A stretch of DNA of 64,000 bases from Colletotrichum lupini (Eukaryota > Ascomycota > Sordariomycetes > Glomerellales > Glomerellaceae): contig NC_064681.1 of NCBI RefSeq assembly GCF_023278565.1, positions 4,752,189 to 4,816,188 of the forward strand, in the 5' to 3' direction. Under the pieces are notes generated by a model. It searched no databases and was not told the origin of the DNA. It was given only the letters and a program-made list of their open reading frames with translations. Positions within the stretch are counted from its first letter, which is position 1; each line of letters opens with the position of its first letter. A program made the translations under genes and the position numbers. Below are positions 1 to 11,003 of this stretch, in pieces.

Positions 1-120
1 TACGAATCCCTAGGCTATAAGGGTCGTCCTCGTAGTAATATAAACGTTATATTTCGTAAATCGGTCTATTATAATAAGTACTACGTCGCAGGGGCGCTTT
101 TTAATTAGCGTAGTTAATAT
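1..120 (-). pseudogene. Integrase core remnant (gypsy)
   Basis: Minus-strand frame starting at 120 reads a stretch containing DVVLIIIDRFTKY followed by NVYITTRTT, matching the first catalytic-Asp region of Ty3/gypsy integrases (consensus around IVDRLTK). It is in the same frame as the reverse transcriptase remnant and leaves the window at base 1. A stop codon near the end marks RIP damage. The remaining DDE residues would lie outside the window. Confidence 0.7.
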
Positions 121-1740
121 AAATAAGCCCGTAATAAAGTTTAGTAATATTTTTTACTATAGCCTAACCGGGGTAGGTAGGGGGTATAATAAGCTATATA
201 GCTTATAATAACGAGGCTTCGTTTATTAGTATATTATATAAGTATTAACATAATTTTTTATATTCTTACTTACTCTATTTTAATAATAGTAGCGTTTTAG
301 TAGCGCTATTATTTATTTTATATTATAATATCTTATTATAAGTATATCGTAATATATTTTAATAACCTCCCTCCTTAGCCCCTTATATAGTAGTATATAA
401 GCATAGTTATTATAATATAATAGCCCTTTTAAGTCGTATACCTAGCTCTATTATTACTTTTTCTTAACTAAATAAGGCCGTTAGTTTTTTTTAGTTTATT
501 ACTTATTTTTTATAAAAGCGTCTTTTTATTAAGCGGCCCATAGTTAACTTATTATTAATAACCCCTCTTTATTAACTACTATTTTAAGTACTCTTATTAT
601 ATCGGAGTCCTATAGAACGAGTAGCTCGCGATTTATAGTTTTAATAATAGGCTTAAGTAGCTCTTTAAGTACTATATTATAACTTTAATACCCTAGGCTC
701 GTAGCCCCGTTATACCTCTCGAAATACTCCTTAGAGTTCTTTTAAACTAGAGCTCTTAATCTCTTTTATTTATTTTTTTATATTATTACTAGTTCTATTT
801 TTAAAATACTTATTATCCCTTTTACTTAGGAGCCGCTCCTATAGCTCGTTTTTATATACTTAATTACTATAACTTTAAGGGGCTCTTATATATTTTTAGT
901 ATTATAAAAGTCTTCTCTTATTTTTGATAATAGCTCCTCCGCTCCGCTATTATTATTATTTTTATTATAATTAGGTTTTTATAATAGTTTATTTATTAAG
1001 TTCTTTATATTTAGCTTAAACTTAATTTTAATATTAAACGTTACGAGTTTATTTAGTTAGTATAACTATTTCCCGTTTAGTCTTTTTTTTATATTTAAGA
1101 ACTATAAGTTAAAATAATCTATAAATATTACGACTTAATCTTAATTATAAGTAAGGTAGTATTATTAGTTCTTTAGTAAGTTTACGATAACTAGTAGCTT
1201 TATATTTTTTATACTATAGCGGCTCTCCGTATTTATTAATTTCCTTAACCTATAAGTAATTAGGTACTAATTATTTTTAAATAATTACGTAATTATTAAG
1301 CCGATAGCTCGAGCCGAAGCGTTTATTTATAACTATATAAATAGGGTAAGGTCGAAATATTATAATATTAGCGCGTTAGTAAATACTATTAGTAGCCTTT
1401 TAAATAACTCTATAATAAGTATTAATAGCTCTAACTATCCCGGTTTTATTTTCCTTAGTAAGTTTATTAAAAGTATTATTATTTTAGCGTAGTTACTAAT
1501 AAATCTATAATAGAACGCTATAAATTTAAGGAACGTTTATATATTTTTAACGCTTTTGGGAAGTAGCTAATTTGTTATAGTTTTAATACGCGCGGGTTTT
1601 ATTTTTACGCTTTTATTAAATACGATATACCCTAGGAATCCTATACGTAATATATAGAACTCGTATTTATTATTATTTAGATATAGGTTCTATTATTATA
1701 GTCTTTATAATACGCTGCGTACGTGCTTTTTATATATTAC

Positions 1741-2040
1741 GTAGTTATTATTATATATTAGGATATTATTTAGGTATACGATATAGACGGTATTAACTAG
1801 GCCGCTTAGAACGTTATTAATATATACTTAAAAAGTCGTAGGTGCGTTAGTTAGCCCAAAAGGTATAACTAAGTACTCGAACTACCCGTATTTAGTATAA
1901 AAAGCCGTTTTTTACTTATTGCCCTTAGTTATACGTATACGGTAGTACGCGTTTTTAAGGTCTAGTTTTATAAAAATAGAGGTATTAAATAGTTTATTTA
2001 GTATTTCTTTAATTAGCGGTAGCGGCGTTCTATTTTTTTA
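1741..2040 (-). pseudogene. Reverse transcriptase remnant (gypsy)
   Basis: One hundred codons in a single minus-strand frame read the RT blocks in order: NRTPLPLIKEILNKL, then FIKLDLKNAYYRIRI, then FEYLVIPFGLTNAPTTF, then VYLNNILIY. The last is the catalytic YxDD box (YLDDILIY) with both aspartates changed to asparagine, as G-to-A RIP mutation on the coding strand would do. Several stops replace Trp or Gln codons. No frameshift is seen in this block, so decay was by point mutation. Catalytically dead. Confidence 0.9.
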
Positions 2041-3048
2041 TATAATCTTATTAATTACTCTATAATTAACATAAAGTCGTAACTCTCTTCTTTTTTTAAG
2101 TATAAAAAGGATAAGTACTTTTACTAGGCTTATAAAGGGGCATATTTAGTCCCTAGCCTCTGCTTTTATTAAATAGTCGCGCAGAATCTTAAGCTTATAG
2201 TTTAATAATAAGTAAATAGGTCCTTAGGAAATAGGCGCCGCGTCGTTTAGCTTAATATAATAATCGTATAGTACTCTATTTAATAGCGAAATAGCTTTTT
2301 TTTTTAAAAATAAGTTATTAAAATCTTAGTAACGTAGCTTTTAGTCCTCGGCTATACTTATTAATATTACGTTACTATTTATAACTAAGTTAATTACGAT
2401 ATACGTAAGTATTACTAAAACTAAGTTATTTAGTAGCCCCTTTTTTAAGGTATCTAAGTAGATATATCGTTTATAAATTAGATATTATTACTTTTTTTAT
2501 TTTTAACTAATTAGCGGGTCGATATTTTCTAGCTAAGGGAAACTAAGGATAAGTATAAGCGCTATAATATTAGTTATTATAAAGCGATATAACTATATTT
2601 CCGTTACGTAGTTATTATTAGTAATTTAAAGCTATAAGTAGTAGCTTCTTAGCGTCTCTATTTATTTATTTTTTATGTTTACTAGCTATAGTAATAAGTA
2701 AATTTATAAATTAGCGTTAAAGCTATTAAATAAACCGATACTAACTACGTTCTTTTTTATTCCTAAATTAATAAGGGCGCTTAGCTTTTTTTATATATAG
2801 TTTAAGTATATATAAGTCGGGACGTTTAAGCGCCGCCCTTATTAATCGCTAGCTACTCTTTTTATTAAAATAGTATTTAAGCTCGTTATTAATCTACGCT
2901 ACTTAGTTAGGGCGAGGTTTTATTAATAGCTAGCGGCCTTATACCCCTTTTAATTATATTTATAATATATAACGCTCGGGTAGCTATTAGTAAAGTACCT
3001 AGTTTTACCGTAGTTATAGTACTATTAATACTACTCTTACGGTTATAA

Positions 3049-3090
3049 ATAATCCCTTATAATATAGCTAGTCTTTTTATAATTATAATA
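3049..3090 (-). pseudogene. Gag zinc-knuckle remnant
   Basis: The minus strand reads YYNYKKTSYIIRDY, which has exactly the spacing of a retroviral-type CX2CX4HX4C knuckle with each Cys (and the His) replaced by Tyr. TGC/TGT to TAC/TAT and CAC to TAC are the expected RIP transitions. It lies upstream of the RT in the same frame, as gag should. Confidence 0.65.
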
Positions 3091-4544
3091 CGTAGTATTC
3101 TTATTAAGCGAGTTATAGCATATTCCTTATATATTTAACTTATTAGCGCCCCGGTATTTTCTTACTAGCTCGTTCGAGTTTAAGTTAGAATATTACTTAG
3201 GGGACGTTTATAGGCTCCTTATTAATAATAAGGATTATTTAATACGTTTTACTAGCGATATTAGTTATAAATAAGTCTATAAAAGTTTTATTTATAATAT
3301 TATTATAAAGTATAGTTCGGGCTATAGCGTATTTATTAGTATAGAGATCTTCTATTTTTTTATTAAGATATATTTTAGTTCTATCTCGAGCTTATTAATA
3401 TAGCTAACGAACTCGTTAACTTTCTCTTTTTAACTTTATAAGGCGCTATTTAGTTATATACTTATTATTATTTTTTAACTAGCGGGATTAAATAGGTTAT
3501 TTTATAAAAAAGTCTTTAGTTTTTTTTATATAACCTAGTTTATTATAAACCTAGGGGTCCTTTAGTAATTAAAAATATAGTATATTTAAGAAGTTTTTAT
3601 ATTACTACTTAAGTAACTAACTATATATACTACTTTATTACGGTCTATTTTTATTTATTAAGCTTATAGGTCAAAGCAATAGTAATAGTTAAAGAGGAAG
3701 CTCTATAAATCCTATATTAATTTATTAATATATAATAAGTTAAGGAGGGATAGCGGCTTAAATATAAACGTTCTATTTATAGCGCTTATTTAAGTTAAGA
3801 AGGAGCTAGTAAATAGGGGCTTAAGTAGTACGAACTCGTCGCTTTATTATTACTTAAGCAGCGCTTTAAGTACGGCTTTATTTATTAAACTATTTTTAAT
3901 TTAGGGGTTTATATTTTTATTTATATTAAAGTTAACGTCCGAGGTTATTATAACTAAGACCGTAGCCCTTAGCGCGGGGGCCGGGCTATTTAAAAAGCTC
4001 TATAAACGTTTTAAATCTACTCGTTTTCTATATAAGCGCTTTTTATACGTTATAATAAGGATTTTTTTTTTTAATTATCGTTTTTATTCTTATAATTTCA
4101 TTAGCTTATTATTTATCGTTCGGTTCAAGTATTAGTAAGTAAGGGTAAGAGGTTCGCTATTTTATTTAAAATTCGTTAATATTCTTAGTAATATAGTCTT
4201 TTTATATTATTATTATATTATTTATTTTATTACGCTTCGTTCTTATATTATTTACTAAGGAGGAGGCGACTTTAGGGGGTTTAATAAAAAAAAGTTATTT
4301 TTTTATTATTATAGCGCTAACTACGCTCTTTTATTACGTCTCGTTCTTATTAATATTTTAAGCTTCTAACCTAGTCCCTTTTATAAATAAAGATTTTAAA
4401 TTATTAATAAGTATATAATATAAAGAAAAAGCTTATAAAAGCTAATTATTATTAAGGTCTAAAAAAGGAATTATTAAAATCTGCCCTTCCCTCGAGGTAT
4501 ACTACTAGCGCTCTATATATACTTAAGCTGCTCCTTTGTTACTT

Positions 4545-4610
4545 AGTCCCCCTCTTTATGCCCCCTGAGCTATCCCTTAACCGACGAGGCCTGACCGGCG
4601 AGGCCTGACA
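4545..4610 (-). repeat. Putative outer end of the gypsy 5' LTR, little RIP-mutated
   Basis: On the minus strand the sequence from 4610 begins TGTCAGGCCTCG and contains a second copy of the CAGGCCTCG motif within 30 bases. Base composition is normal here but turns AT-rich inward of about 4545. A TGT start at the junction with unique DNA fits an LTR end. The partner LTR is not in the window, so this is inference. Confidence 0.35.
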
Positions 4611-6162
4611 CTTGGCTTATCTACATGTTCCAGTCATGCTGTATTAACAATGATGAACCTGTTTTGGTAATCGACGGTCGGATGAAGCGGATTATCCTAA
4701 TTTGCACCCTGATGTATTGTTAGTGTGCTCGGAGAGAATGCGCTCGGAAATCTGTAGGAGCCGGAGGATGCACACTTCTTCTTTTGCGGCATATTAGACT
4801 TTGCTGTCTAATATGGAAAAGGCCCGATCAGGTTGGATCAAAGTACGATATCGGCCTTCGGATCCGCAACTCGCCGTAAATGCCTCCACAGACAAGAAAT
4901 GGCCTCAGCTACAAGTTCGTGATGTGAGATGCATGCACTACCTTAGTATCGGGTCATAGATGACCGCGAGCTAGCTGTCATCGCACGAACATTCGCCGCG
5001 GATGCAGACCTAGTCAGCCCCATACGTCAGCGTGAAAGATTGCGATGGCGCGATAGCGTATTGATCATGGAGGTGAAGTCTCAAGGGCTGCACCGCTGGT
5101 GGAAACAGTACTTCGTCAGTTTCCCGCGGATAATGGATGTTTATCGAGTCGATATCGCGTGGGACAGCTCGACCGAGATCATTCAGGCTAGCATCTATGA
5201 CGTTGGTCCCCTCTATAGTGTGTATGTAGGCCTTGGATTCCATGTGTGCGATTTGAAAGTAAACAACAACATACGCTGAGGGGGAAAACGCTCGAAAATC
5301 TTCCAAAGTTTGATTGCTGCGCTGGACCTCCCAGTCGCAATGCTTTCATGCATCTAGACTCTGTCGGGAAACTCCTCACTTGGAATCCTACATGCACAAA
5401 TCACCTTGAACGTTCTTAAGCATCAATGTCGAATGTAGGGGTTGGAAACTCAGCTAAAACGGACGGCCAATTACTCTCGAGGATAACTACTCTCTCCAGG
5501 TCAATGCAAGAAGGTTCCTAGACAACTCTAATCCTTAGAACCAAGGTTTCTTCTTCTTCTTTTTTTTCTTTTCCTTTTTCTTAAAAGTTTCCCTACCTAG
5601 GCAAATAGGGTCCATCAATTCGCGATGCTTTTTGCTGTCGTCACAAATACTACCGAACGGGACCAATATCCCGACGTATGGAATCAGGATGTGCGCGATA
5701 TGCGGGGTTTCGGGGAAGCGATCAGCAGTAGGGCAGGTTGGCTAGCCGGGCAGTCTTGGTGACGGAGGGTTGCAGGCCCTGGACGGAAGGAATCCTTACC
5801 TGTTGTCAAGTGCGTGACTGGATTGGTGCATATTTGAAGAAATTGGCCGAGTTATGCAGTCTTCGCTCGATTTTGGCAAACTTCCAATGTAAATCCCCAA
5901 GATCTATTGACGAGCTGGGAGATGATTGAAGTGCCGTCTTCGTGATCTCGGGGTAACAAATGGACTTCGGCGTATCATCGATGGCGAGAGCAGGCGCTAG
6001 CAGGAGCAACTAAGTGCATCGCAGCTGCAGATGATGAGGGATGAATCGTGGATGAAGCGATACTGACCAGACTTGAAGTGATATAAATTGCAGTCGACTT
6101 TTGGTTAATGCCGCTGAATTATACAGTAGCCACATGAACTCGATGCTCGAGATCACCATATC
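4611..6162. other. Intergenic, no gene recognised
   Basis: Normal-composition DNA between the gypsy element and the GH28 gene. Short open frames on both strands (for example 5010-5306 minus, 5738-5929 plus) show no recognisable domain, no matching splice pattern and no coding continuity. A CT-rich run (about 5548-5582) is the only low-complexity feature. The GH28 promoter must be in its last few hundred bases. Confidence 0.6.
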
Positions 6163-7687
6163 ATGGCTTCATTCGCTCCAACGACTTTCAAGCTGCTCTT
6201 CATCCTACTTTTTGGATTCATCAATGTCACCAAAGCCGCCGGAATTGCAGTTACCGATGTTCTAGGACGACCTCAATGTACTGTGTTTGCCAATGGCGAC
6301 CAAGTCAGCGACGTGGACAATATCTTGGAAGCATTCAATATCTGCGGGACATCTGGAACCATCATCTTTCCTGAGGATGAGAACTACTGGATTGATCGAA
6401 AGCTTAACCCCATCGTCCATGACGTGAACATCCAATGGCGGGGAGAATGGACTGTAAAAAGATAACGCCCAAGCCCGAGTTCATCACTTCCGTCCAAAGC
6501 TGACCTTGATAGTTTTCGGACAACATTGATTTCTGGAGATCCGATGGGTATTTTATTTTCTTTCAAAATCACCGCGCTGGCTTCGTGTTGTCAGGGGATG
6601 GCATCCATATCAATGGTCATGGAACTGGCGGTATCCACGGAAACGGAGACGCATGGTATACCGCTGAAAAGGGTACAACAGTTGAAGGCCGTCCTATGGT
6701 ATTGATTCCAAATTTACCACGGTAATCACTGAATAAGGTACTGAGCTAATGTTTCTTGTTAGCCATTCGTGCTCTGGAACGTCAGCGATGTGACAGTCAA
6801 GAATTTCTACATCAGGCAGCCCCAGTTCTGGGCCTACAACATCATGAACGGAACGGACATGTATTTCGAGAATATATCTGTCAATGCTACTTCTACAAAG
6901 GCACCCTCGAGATATAATTGGGTTCAAAATACGGATGGCTTTGGTAGGTGGCGATTATGCTGAGATGATCTATGTGAAGTACTGACGAGAATTATGCAGA
7001 CACCATGGATGTAAAGAATGTTCGTGTCAAGGGCTTCAACTACACCGGCGGAGATGACTGCGTTGCCATCAAACCCCGCTCGTACAACGTAACCTTGGAA
7101 GGCGTTACCTGCAATGGTGGTAACGGCATTGCGATTGGAAGCTTGGGTCAGTATCTCGAGGACTCAAGCGTGGAGGACATTGCCATGGACGACTTAACGG
7201 TGGGCACGACATGTCCATAGCCCTTTCAAACTCCATGACTAAAATAAAGCCTCAGCTCAAACGGGGACCGGTGGATCTGCGCTACGGAATTTATCTCAAA
7301 ACATGGATCGGCGAACTTGTGCCTCAAGATGACTATGAAAGCGCAGGAGAATCCCGTGGCGGTGGCTGGGGTCGAATTCACAACGTAATCTTCTCGAACG
7401 TTCAGTATGAGAGGGTTAATAATGCCCCTTCATTTTACCAAAACAATGGTGATAACGGCTCATTCGCTGGGACCAGTAACATGGAAATATCCAATGTCGT
7501 CTTCGCTAACATCACCGGGACGCTCTCTGGAGCGACCAACCGGGTCAGCCTGACTTGTAGCCAGAGGTTTCCTTGTCACGATATCAGTTTTCGGAATGTT
7601 GATCTGATCGCTGGCAATGGCACAACTACTAGCTGTACAGGCCGGTGGACATTGGCCGATACCGTGTCCGGACTGCCGGGGTGTTGA
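6163..7687 (+). CDS. Secreted GH28 exo-acting polygalacturonase / rhamnogalacturonan-type hydrolase
   Basis: Pectin-degrading glycoside hydrolase family 28, probably exo-acting. Proposed exons: 6163-6453, 6513-6698, 6763-6943, 7000-7199, 7256-7687 (429 aa, the usual size). All junctions keep frame, and the third restores the NTDGFD motif across the splice. A signal peptide covers about residues 1-25 (hydrophobic core LLFILLFGF). Catalytic-region motifs: NTDGFD, GGDDCVAIKPRS, GNGIAIGSLGQY and YLKTW. The usual GHG triad is GNG here, and the substrate-binding RIK is YLK. The Gly-Gly-Gly-Trp block (SRGGGWGRIH) and C-terminal GC ending resemble fungal Rgx/exo-PG subfamilies. Four small introns of 56-64 nt; the last acceptor (7255) is the least certain. 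Acts outside the cell on plant cell wall. Confidence 0.9.
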
Positions 7688-7977
7688 GAGATGACTGCCG
7701 GCCATGTTGTCTCGCGCGACATCAATATCATACTGTACGCAGCTTAGGTATGTTCTGAAGCTCCTTTGATCATGTCATATCGTACAATCTCAAAGCCCTC
7801 TTTGCCAAATTGACTTAATGAGGCTGACTCCATATTCCTTGTCGAAGCCCCATGACCTTTGTGATAACATCGCTTTCTTTATCGAACAAACCATAATCCA
7901 ACCCTATTTAATTCATGCCTGCTGAGTGTCTGAGAGTATTTAAAAAGCTCGCATCGCAATCCGTTATCCACGGCTGA

Positions 7978-8310
7978 TCAGTGCGTACTTTTCCTCCTAG
8001 TTCCATCGGCTAGAGATTCCTCGGGAGTGTCATCTAGTGATTTCCTCCTGAATACATCTCGTACGCTATGGACGAGACTTAACCCTTTGTGTGACGAGTC
8101 TGACGACGAAGTACTCCAAACACTACTTCGTCGCCGCACTCCTACAGATGGCTCCTCTTCAACTAGTCTGGCATCTGCGTAATGACCTGGGGAGGTGCAT
8201 GTCAGCGAAGGGTAATAGTCATCACGAACCAGGAGAAGCTCACGTATGTTACCAGCTCCACCTCTTCCAAATGACACTCGTCGGCCACTCTTGATGTTCA
8301 ACTCATTCAT
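7978..8310 (-). CDS. Small DUF3602-type (GRGGAGNI) protein
   Basis: Short protein with the hallmark GRGGAGNI motif of fungal DUF3602 proteins (family of yeast Par32), followed by a Ser/Arg-rich, probably disordered tail (RRRSSVWSTSSSDSS). The frame is open throughout, but a good 57-nt intron lies at 8187-8243 on the minus strand: donor GTGAGC, branch GCTGAC, acceptor CCCAG. Removing it joins GAGNIR directly to HYADARLVEEE. Spliced length is 91 aa. It converges on the GH28 gene, with 290 bp between stop codons. Par32 in yeast is linked to rapamycin/TORC1 response and ammonium transporter control; a similar role here is only a guess. The true start could lie in an upstream exon. Confidence 0.65.
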   Translation of the reverse strand: MNELNIKSGRRVSFGRGGAGNIRELLLVRDDYYPSLTCTSPGHYADARLVEEEPSVGVRRRSSVWSTSSSDSSHKGLSLVHSVRDVFRRKSLDDTPEESLADGTRRKSTH

Positions 8311-11003
8311 TGCAGGTGGTTTTGATGTGATAGGTAATTATTGGGAGTTCGGATTCGGCATCGCACCGTTTCAAGAGAGCTGCGGGGCCTGCCTCTACTT
8401 ATCCCCCAGATTCCCCAGATCATCCTCACCTTCGAAAAGCTGAAGCCATTTCGGCGATCCATCCAGATAAGCAACAAACCCCCAATTGGCTTCCCCAAGT
8501 TCCAAACCCCCACAATCGGATCTGAATGCCGCTTTCTGTAATGCGGCTGGTGTGGGATCTCCGCAAAGCTTGGTCCTTTAGCGCCATGATCTACACCTTC
8601 AAGATAGTAAATCGCGATGTGACTGGCGGCCGCTGGCACCATTGAACCAGGGACGGAAAGGAAGTCTCACACGTTCTGTTGATGATGTCATGAATGGCTG
8701 ATGCAGAAAATAATAGACCGACCTGGGCTTAGTGTCTTTAGACTAGCCCGTTCGACGACGGGCGTTTCACTTGTGGCTCTGTCCGTGGAACGGGAGCATT
8801 AGTAGGGTTAGGGAATATGGAATTCGTGCGTGCAAGTTGCGGGCCGTATCCTCCGTCTTCCCATAATACCGCGTGGTTGCTATGGTTCTAACGGCTTGAC
8901 CTGCTCTATTACATTTAGGAAGAAGCATGCTCGTGAGTGAAGCGCAAATGAGCCCCTACCGGAAGTGATCTTTCAATAGAACGCCGCCTGATCTCGATTT
9001 CGATCTATTGATCTACCTCTTAACGACCGAAAGACGAGAATTGTCACTATGACTTCACTGAGTGTGCCAAAGGTATTGGCTTGGAGGATCAACGGCAGTA
9101 AGGTTCTGGACCTTGGAGAGGAAACCCGGCGAATACCATGGTAGCAATGCTGGAGCGGGTGTGTTTCGTCGCCTTCATTTGTCGGTCGATAGACATATCT
9201 TCCAGCGCCATACCCCCTGTGATCCGCCGCGGTCTTCAAGGATCACACGTGCAACCGAATTCTATTACACACTGACCATGTCCGAAGGAATGTCGGGTAG
9301 ATGGAGGATTACCTTAGTTGGAGGATCCGGCGGCTTTAAGACCCGCACAAACAAACTAGACTGAGTCGAGACTGAACGAATCCAGTTCCTTGACATTGAT
9401 AATGGGACACCAGAGAAGTTTGAAATACTACCTAGCAAAGCGGAATTGTGTATGTAACTGAGGTAGGTGATGAACCACTCCGGTGGAGGTCACATTTGAA
9501 AGACCCGACTTCAGACATTTCATCTGCATAGGCATTGCAGAAATATTTTGCTGTCTCTTGGATACCGGTTTGCATTCCTGCCGCTTCCGCTTACCTGGAG
9601 ACAACGAGAAAACTCCAGGATTGCTGTAACTGAATTATGCGATGGTGCCACGAGAAGAGAGAAATAACTCATGATCAGCACTCATTGGGCATTCTACCTT
9701 GCTTCCACACGTAGATTCAGAGTTCCATGGGGAGGAGGTAATAGCATCGTTCCTCGTGAATGGTTGCAATACGAGGTGGGGGCGCCCAGTTTTTACATCC
9801 ATTCCTCTCATAGTTTTCCTCGTGAAAAGCCTGGGCCTCGTGGGGCGTACTCAGTGCATCCTGCAGGTAGTAAGCGTTCAACTGCATCATTGCATCAATT
9901 TTAGTTTAGGGGCATATTGTATAGACGTCGAAACGTCCATACATTATTCTTGAGACCAATCATCCGATCCTCGCATAAGTCATGGTGCCTTTGCATGTGA
10001 ACTTTGAGCTGCCTGTGGCCTCACCATCCACAGTGTCTTGATTTGCTTGACAGTTTGTTCGGCTGAACACGTGGGTACCAGGAGAGACTGTTCCAGGGCA
10101 ACACAACAATAGACTAAAAGCAAGCACGCGAGCGGCAGCTCCGGATCTTGTTGCGAGAATTAGCCCAAAGATATAGGGCTTACGAAACAACTCTAGTGAA
10201 GGACGGTCCTCTTGGAAGACCCTCTTGGGGCCATGGGAGACTTCAACTCGTGACTCGCAGCATTGATAGCAAAACGGCTCCTATTCGGCATGACACCCCA
10301 CATCTACCCGGATCCGGCATCCGTGTACTGCCCATCCCTCGGAAGCTGACCCCACCACGTCGGGCTCGATGACCTGACCGGTGTAAAACGTAGCCTATCG
10401 TATGACCTCGAAGCCGCGGACTCGGTAACGGAATGGTAGCGTGCGTTACCGGGACCAAAGGCCTGGGCCGTTCCACGAGAGAATCAGACGATTTCGACCC
10501 TGCCGCTGTGACTGGACGTTTTTGGCTTGCACAAAAAGAAAGTTGACAAGCGAGGGACTCAGGAAAGAAATTTTGCATTTGAACGGTCACTAGATCAAAA
10601 CGACTTCTAGCTCAGCCTCAAATGGGGGGAGTCCACCAACGCCATGAAATGGGAGCGAGCTTTAGGCCGTTCGGGAACTTTTGTACCATTAGCGTCTGAG
10701 AAGTGATAGGGGCTTGGCTAGAGTTCTAGACTCCAGCCAGTCACTTGAACCAGCATGCCAAACCTGGCAATGTTTTGGTGTGGTCTTCGTGATGGTTGCA
10801 GATATTCGGCGTCGTTCAACTAGCTGCATGTGAGCGAGAGTGAGATGCTGAGAACAACTTTCTGAGCTTAAACTTGTAAATTAATTTTGTATTATTCGTA
10901 CAGACGAAACCTTTACAGTCGTCACAAGAGAGTAACAGATTGAGTGAAAATATTTCAACATGATAGTAACGCCGGCTCTTAGAAAAGACAGTCGAGAAAG
11001 ATC
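8311..11003. other. 2.7-kb intergenic stretch, no gene recognised
   Basis: Normal base composition. Open frames up to 115 codons occur on both strands (8307-8642 minus, 10243-10590 minus), but none has a recognisable motif or supported splice structure. A short TAGGGTTAGGG occurs near 8813. I see no transposon ends, tRNA or long repeats. It may hold decayed genes or regulatory DNA. Confidence 0.5.

Larger units (their letters stand above)
1..4610 (-). mobile_element. RIP-degraded Ty3/gypsy LTR retrotransposon, cut by the left window edge
   Basis: Extremely AT-rich tract whose minus strand still reads, in one continuous frame (codons ending at multiples of 3), a gag zinc knuckle (3049-3090), a reverse transcriptase (about 2040-1741) and the start of an integrase core (120-1). 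The order gag, RT, integrase identifies Ty3/gypsy. Gag and pol share a frame, so the intact element probably had a single gag-pol ORF. Damage is almost only transitions: Asp to Asn, Cys to Tyr, Gln and Trp codons to stops, which is the RIP signature. AT-richness stops near 4545, but the element probably extends to 4610, where the minus strand starts TGTCAGGCCTCG, a plausible LTR end. The other LTR is outside the window, so the boundary is inferred. Confidence 0.85.

Noticed and set aside
1..4545. AT-rich tract as a centromere or mitochondrial insertion
   Set aside because: Retroelement gag, RT and integrase remnants in one minus-strand frame explain it.
8806..8823. Interstitial telomere-like TAGGGTTAGGG
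   Set aside because: Less than two units; chance is sufficient.
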